Both the position numbers and the translations under genes were made by a program. The notes under the pieces were generated by a model. It saw nothing but the letters and a program-made list of their open reading frames with translations, was not told the origin of the DNA and searched no databases. From Paraphaeosphaeria minitans (Eukaryota > Ascomycota > Dothideomycetes > Pleosporales > Didymosphaeriaceae): a stretch of 64,000 bases of DNA. Of this stretch, positions 59,667 to 64,000 are shown piece by piece; position 1 is the stretch's first letter, and the number at the start of each line of letters is the position of its first letter. The stretch covers positions 1,674,001-1,738,000 of the forward strand of contig WJXW01000008.1 in NCBI GenBank assembly GCA_015832175.1. Direction: 5' to 3'.

Positions 59667-61116
59667 TTACGCTCTGTAGCTCGAGATGATACTGACAACG
59701 TCCTCGTCGGCAACTACGTGACCCAGCCCTACCCGCTGCGGCACGTGTTTCGCGCTCGCACCCCACACCATGGCGTACTTGAACGTCTCCTTGAGCGTCC
59801 GATGGACCTGGTCGCACACGTCCTCGATGGTGCTGCCCGTCCGCACGATCAGCGCCTCGCTGAAGTCGGGATCCACGCCCTGGCGCTTCGTATAGATGCG
59901 CATGAGCTGCAGCGTCTGCCAGCACCGCTCAACCACGTCCTGTATCTGTTAGTCTCATAGAGGTCGACCATTGCTATCCTTCAGGATTGTATAAGGACTA
60001 ATGTACCTGTATCCCCAAATCAAGCTCACAGCTCATGACAACCGTATGCGGCTCCCTCGCCAACTCGCGCAGATGCTGCAGCGAGATGGCATCGACCTTG
60101 TTGTACGCGTACAGGCACTTGATGTACTTCCTGTGCGGCGCCATGATGGTGTCGATGAAGTCGTCGACGGTGGCGTTCTCGTCTCGGACGAGGACGTCGC
60201 AGTTGAGGATCTTGTAGTCGCGCAGGATGTTGAAGACCATTTTCTCGTCGATGTTCTTGGGCGGGGATTGGAAGGTGATTTTCATGCCGCCAGCCTTTTT
60301 GGGCTTGAGGTAGATGTTGCTAAGACGTGTTAGCGGGGGATTTAGAAAGGCTTGGGAGGGTGAGGGAGGGGGGGGGGGGTTACGGTGGTTCGCGGTTCAG
60401 CCGTATGCCTACGGCTTCGAGTTCGGCTTCGAGTAGGCGCCGCTGCTCGGCCTTCTTCGTCGCGTCCAGAACCATGAGAATCATATCGCTCGTCTTCGCG
60501 GCGGAGATGACTTGTCTACCTCTTCCCTTGCCCTCGGCGGCGCCCTCGATGATACCAGGCAGATCAAGGATTTGAATTTCTGCACCGCCGTACTCTAGGA
60601 CACCAGGTATGGCGGTCAATGTGGTGAAGGAGTATGCAGCGATTTCGGATTTCGTTTTTGTGATTTTGGACAGGAAGGTTGACTTTCCGACGGAGGGGAA
60701 GCCGACGAGAGCTATGCGGGCGTCGCCGCTTTTCGAGACATCGAAGCCCTGGCCGCCGCCTCCTCCTGCGCCAGGGGCCGGCTCAAGGAGTTGGGCCCGG
60801 AGACGGGCGAGTTTGCCTTTGAGGAGACCGAGATGGTATTCTGGGCGGGTGATTTAGTGCACGTGACATGGATATCTTCACGGGCTATTGTCGGTGCTAG
60901 AGGAGGGTGGTGGGTGCTACGTCGAACTCTGGGAGCCATACCTGTCGCCTTATTCTCTGCCACTTGTTAGTACACGTTCACTCAGTTCATTTCTGATATT
61001 CGTTCTTACTCTGCGTCCTGGCCATCTCCGTCTCGATCCTGCGGGGCGTCAGTGCGCTCTCCACACGAAAACTTTAGAACACCATACTCCTTGATCTTCT
61101 CCGTGATGTTCACCAT
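59667..61116 (-). CDS. RBG1: DRG-family ribosome-associated GTPase (Rbg1/DRG1)
   Basis: An OBG-like GTPase that binds translating ribosomes with Tma46/DFRP1 and relieves stalling. Six exons (minus) join in phase: 61088-61116, 61010-61038, 60942-60956, 60384-60840, 60007-60319 and 59667-59939, giving 371 residues. The third exon is only 15 bases. The start [12 protein letters not shown] is typical. The G domain has [13 protein letters not shown] (G1), [18 protein letters not shown] (G3), and YNKVDA (NKxD, G4). The insert region gives [14 protein letters not shown]. The TGS domain closes the protein: MRIYTKRQG ... VDQ-type helix, [21 protein letters not shown]. The stop at 59667 overlaps a perfect GTAAGT donor, so the last residues (SSYRA) might instead continue in a further exon. 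Confidence 0.93.
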
Positions 61117-61429
61117 CTTGCCGGTATTGCTTTCCCTCTCTTGTCCTCAAAGGGAATTATTAGGTATCACGAAAAGCAGAGTGGACCCCGCGGCTGCTGT
61201 TGGTGTACGATATCGCGATCAAGGTGACTTGGTGTTGAAGTCGCCGCAACGCCCACTTCGGGCATAGCGTCCCCCAAGCGAGCCAGCGCGACGATTCGAG
61301 ACGTCATCACATGTTTTCCTCGCGGCGGCGCCACGTTTGACAGCACCATAAATCATCCATTTATGCCATGTCTTTCGTAGCGACAGCTTCGTTTCATTTC
61401 TGTTTCTGTTTCGTCCGACGCAGCCTGGC
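61117..61429. promoter_or_regulatory. Divergent promoter of RBG1 and the wax-synthase-like gene
   Basis: 313 bases between start codons; contains a TTTCTGTTTCTGTTTCG pyrimidine tract close to the plus-strand start (61394-61413). No gene. Confidence 0.5.
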
Positions 61430-63040
61430 ATGATACAATCTAACCTCTGGCCTCACACCCATCACGATGTCACCCGGTTCTACCACGAACACTATGCGAA
61501 GGACATTCAGTCTGGCAAATACCAGCCAGTCTTGTACCCGTGGGACACCCTTGCGGTTTTCTTGGTCATCATATACATGTTGATTCCGCACCGAAATCGG
61601 CCATGGCTACGAAAGGCAAGGTTCTTCATATTCGCCATCAACCTGGTGTATACGGCATATTTGATCAAGAACGTGAGAGCAAAGGGTGTTGCGAACACGC
61701 TGGGAATAGGGCTAGTTGCTGCATGGAGCACGATCTACATTTTCGCAGTCATTATATGCAATGACCCGCAGCGAGACTTCATGAGGATCGAGAGGACCGA
61801 AGGCAAATTTACTTTGGACAGAGCACCACCCAACGGCACACAAAATGGCCATGCGACCACCGCCAGGAGTGAGGAAAGCAACGGCGTATCAAAAGATGTC
61901 CCAGAGACAAAGGAGTCCCTCGGTCCCTCGCAGCGCCACGGCGAATTCGCCTGGCAAGCCTACCCCTCCACACCCTTCATCGAGCGCATCGACTGGGTCC
62001 TCGACCTCTTCGCCAACTTCCGCGGCGCAAGCTGGAACTGGCGCACCATGAGCACGCCTCCACCCCCCAAGCCCATCCAAGAGCAACTTCTGCGCAACTC
62101 CGCCGTCCAGCCCAACCACACCTTCCGCACGCACCCCTCCCAAACCCGCACCTACCCCACGCGTCGCGGAATGCTCGTCGGCAATTCAAAGACACTCGTC
62201 ACAGGGTACCTGATCCTCGACCTCATCAAGACACTCGCAAGCCACGACCCGTACTTCTGGGGCTACGTCGACCGCGCGCCGGCGCCCTACCTCCCGGCCT
62301 TCCTGCTCCGTTCGCCTGTCCTGATCCACGCGGCGCGCCTCCTAATCTGCCAATTCGGCATAAAATGGGCGCTGGAATCCGTCTTCGCGCTCTCCCCGCT
62401 CTTCTTCTCGGGCGTGCTCGGCGCCAGTGTCGTCGGCGCCCGCGCAGAGCCCTGGATGTACCCCGCGACGTGGGGATCCTATGCGCTGGTGCTGGACCGG
62501 GGCCTCGCGGGGTGGTGGTCCGGGTGGTGGCACCAGACGTTCCGGTTCGCGTTTGAGCAGCCAGGCAGGAAGGCGATTGAGGTGCTGGGGTGGACTGCCA
62601 AAGGACCGGCGGCGAGGGCGCTGCAGTTGGTGGTTGCGTTTGGGTTGAGCGGGGCGCTGCATGCGAGTGGGAGTGCGACGTGCCATGGGGCTACGTTTCC
62701 GCTGCGGGGACCGATACGCTACTTTTTGCTGCAGGCTGCGGCATGTTTCGTAGAGGGTGTGCTCCGGCAGGGGCTGGCGGGGAGCAGGGCTGCGGGGAGC
62801 GTGCCGCAGTGGGCGAAGAGGACGCTGACGTTTGTGTATGTGCATGTGTGGCATTATCACACGGCGCACTTGCTGTGCGACGATTTTGCGAGAGGCGGTG
62901 TGTGGCTCTTTGAGCCTTGTCCGGTTTCACTTTTCCGTGGACTGGGATTCGGCGCTGAGGGCGATGGGTGGTTGGCTATAGAGGCGCTGCCGTCGTGGCA
63001 TCGTGGAGACACGTGGTATAGGACGGGATTCACGTTCTAG
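61430..63040 (+). CDS. Wax-synthase-like membrane-bound O-acyltransferase
   Basis: An integral membrane acyltransferase of the wax-synthase/MBOAT_2 group, which transfers acyl groups to alcohols or to secondary metabolites. A single open frame of 536 residues. Hydrophobic segments occur near residues 40-55 (LAVFLVIIYMLIP), 63-78 (FIFAINLVYTAYLI), 88-108, 262-275, 300-320, 328-350 and 395-425. The family signature is LSGALHASGSATCH near residue 405, with the active-site His, followed by FPLRGPIRYFLLQAAACFVEG. A polar, disordered loop (about 120-180) splits the N-terminal part. The C-terminus WHRGDTWYRTGFTF is short and aromatic. The donor and acceptor are unknown. No secondary-metabolite cluster is visible next to it. 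Confidence 0.85.
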   Translation: MIQSNLWPHTHHDVTRFYHEHYAKDIQSGKYQPVLYPWDTLAVFLVIIYMLIPHRNRPWLRKARFFIFAINLVYTAYLIKNVRAKGVANTLGIGLVAAWSTIYIFAVIICNDPQRDFMRIERTEGKFTLDRAPPNGTQNGHATTARSEESNGVSKDVPETKESLGPSQRHGEFAWQAYPSTPFIERIDWVLDLFANFRGASWNWRTMSTPPPPKPIQEQLLRNSAVQPNHTFRTHPSQTRTYPTRRGMLVGNSKTLVTGYLILDLIKTLASHDPYFWGYVDRAPAPYLPAFLLRSPVLIHAARLLICQFGIKWALESVFALSPLFFSGVLGASVVGARAEPWMYPATWGSYALVLDRGLAGWWSGWWHQTFRFAFEQPGRKAIEVLGWTAKGPAARALQLVVAFGLSGALHASGSATCHGATFPLRGPIRYFLLQAAACFVEGVLRQGLAGSRAAGSVPQWAKRTLTFVYVHVWHYHTAHLLCDDFARGGVWLFEPCPVSLFRGLGFGAEGDGWLAIEALPSWHRGDTWYRTGFTF

Positions 63041-63752
63041 TGGTCGTAATCATATTAGATCCAACGTAGCAATATCTTCGGGTTTGCAGTGCGTAGAATA
63101 AGACGAGCTGTGGTAGTCCAAGCATCGGGTTCAAAACTGGCGACTCACTGACAGGCAAGTGAACCAGAGCAAACGACAGCCGAGGATTCCCATTCGCAGT
63201 CCGAATACGACATCTTCCTGGGTTGTTGCTCGCACATGAAGCGTTGTTCGGTTCAGCTCCGATGCGCTTATGAAGATGGTGCGGCACACTCAGTACGCAG
63301 CTCCACCGTCCGCCATGTACAGCAAACCAACCCAACTGGACGAAAACTCTCGAAAGCCCTGGTTTCCATGCTTGGTCCTCACGTGCATTGTTCCCTTAGC
63401 GTGTGGTGGGACCTTTGGACCGGGTGCACCCGCTGTCATCCCACGTCAATTACCACATCATCGGGTCGCAAGTCAAGTCTAATAAGCTCAGATTCTTTAG
63501 ATTGTAATATATACAACGAACGTCAAGAAACGACACCAGGTCAGTTTCGGTCAGGATTACTATTAAACATACCTCAAATCCCAACAGTACGCCAGCCTCC
63601 CAAATCCATCATGCTTTTTACATTTGCGAACTCGCAGAGCCTCGACAACGGGGAGTGGTATACGCAACGCCATCCAACCCAATCTGCCATTACCTGCCTG
63701 CTCTAGGTCTCCATCGTAACAGCATGTGAAACATGTGTCGCAACTCTCCAAC
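63041..63752. other. Intergenic between convergent genes
   Basis: Small frames on both strands (for example 63236-63706 plus) with no family resemblance; judged non-coding. Confidence 0.5.
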
Positions 63753-64000
63753 TCAGCGAGCCTTTTTGGGCTCCTCGGGCTCGTAGTTTCTGTCATCGGA
63801 ACCCTCGACTTCGGTGATCATCTTGTCGACGTCCTGGTTCTGCTTTTTCCATGTGGACTGGCACATCTTGAGTTCCTTCTGGAAGAGCTCGTCGGCTGGC
63901 TTTCTGTAGCTGCCACCGAGGCGATCCCACAGCGTGGTGAACTGGCCGTAGTTGAAGTTGAAGTACAGGTGATGCATGGTATGGCAGGCAGCGCCATTAA
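63753..64000 (-). CDS. ERG3: Sterol C5-desaturase, C-terminal end (truncated at window edge)
   Basis: Introduces the C5-C6 double bond in ergosterol biosynthesis at the endoplasmic reticulum. Only the last 80 or so residues are present, reading from the window end on the minus strand. The final histidine box HTMHH is complete, followed by [20 protein letters not shown] and YRKPADELF, which are the Erg3 hallmarks and distinguish it from the C4-methyl oxidase Erg25. The C-terminal tail is charged ([11 protein letters not shown]) and the stop is at 63753-63755. The start and the first histidine boxes lie outside the window. Confidence 0.9.
   Translation of the reverse strand, partial: NGAACHTMHHLYFNFNYGQFTTLWDRLGGSYRKPADELFQKELKMCQSTWKKQNQDVDKMITEVEGSDDRNYEPEEPKKAR

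Overview
The window is nuclear DNA from a filamentous ascomycete (Pezizomycotina; I would guess Dothideomycetes, but nothing here proves the class). The evidence is short GT-AG introns of about 45-190 bases with CTAAC-type branch sites, genes packed on both strands, a Ste3-type pheromone receptor, fungal-type P450, MFS and wax-synthase genes, and conserved eukaryotic genes (Rpt2, Ubc1, eL41, uL23, Tho2, Rbg1, Bmt2, cyclin H). I saw no bacterial operon, CRISPR array, rRNA, obvious tRNA or complete transposon.

Layout. 1-16 kb is more accessory: the 3' part of a fungal transcription factor, a decayed MFS transporter relic, a secreted SGNH hydrolase with integrin-like FG-GAP/VCBS repeats, a beta-lactamase-fold serine hydrolase, a MYND zinc-finger protein and a beta-trefoil-like/coiled-coil protein. 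16-27 kb holds a large disordered protein whose promoter carries a tandem array of TGACGT-type palindromes, an MFS anion/vitamin permease, cyclin H and a conserved protein of unknown function. 27-36 kb is housekeeping: RPT2 and UBC1 diverge from one intergenic region, followed by a Cds1/Chk2-like FHA kinase diverging from the 25-residue ribosomal protein eL41, and a membrane protein. 37-45 kb holds the a-factor-type receptor, then a P450 with a ubiquitin-like N-terminal extension that diverges from a cytochrome b5/b5-reductase fusion. 44-64 kb holds BMT2 diverging from uL23, an extended mitochondrial Htd2-like dehydratase, a GH18 chitinase, THO2, RBG1, a wax-synthase-like acyltransferase and the C-terminal end of ERG3 at the window edge.

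The most striking organisation is a set of head-to-head pairs with related jobs: proteasome ATPase with ubiquitin E2, 25S rRNA methyltransferase with a 60S protein, and P450 with a possible cytochrome b5 redox partner. Gene models were joined by hand from open frames and splice sites. Except where stated, each model closes in frame; exon limits are still predictions.
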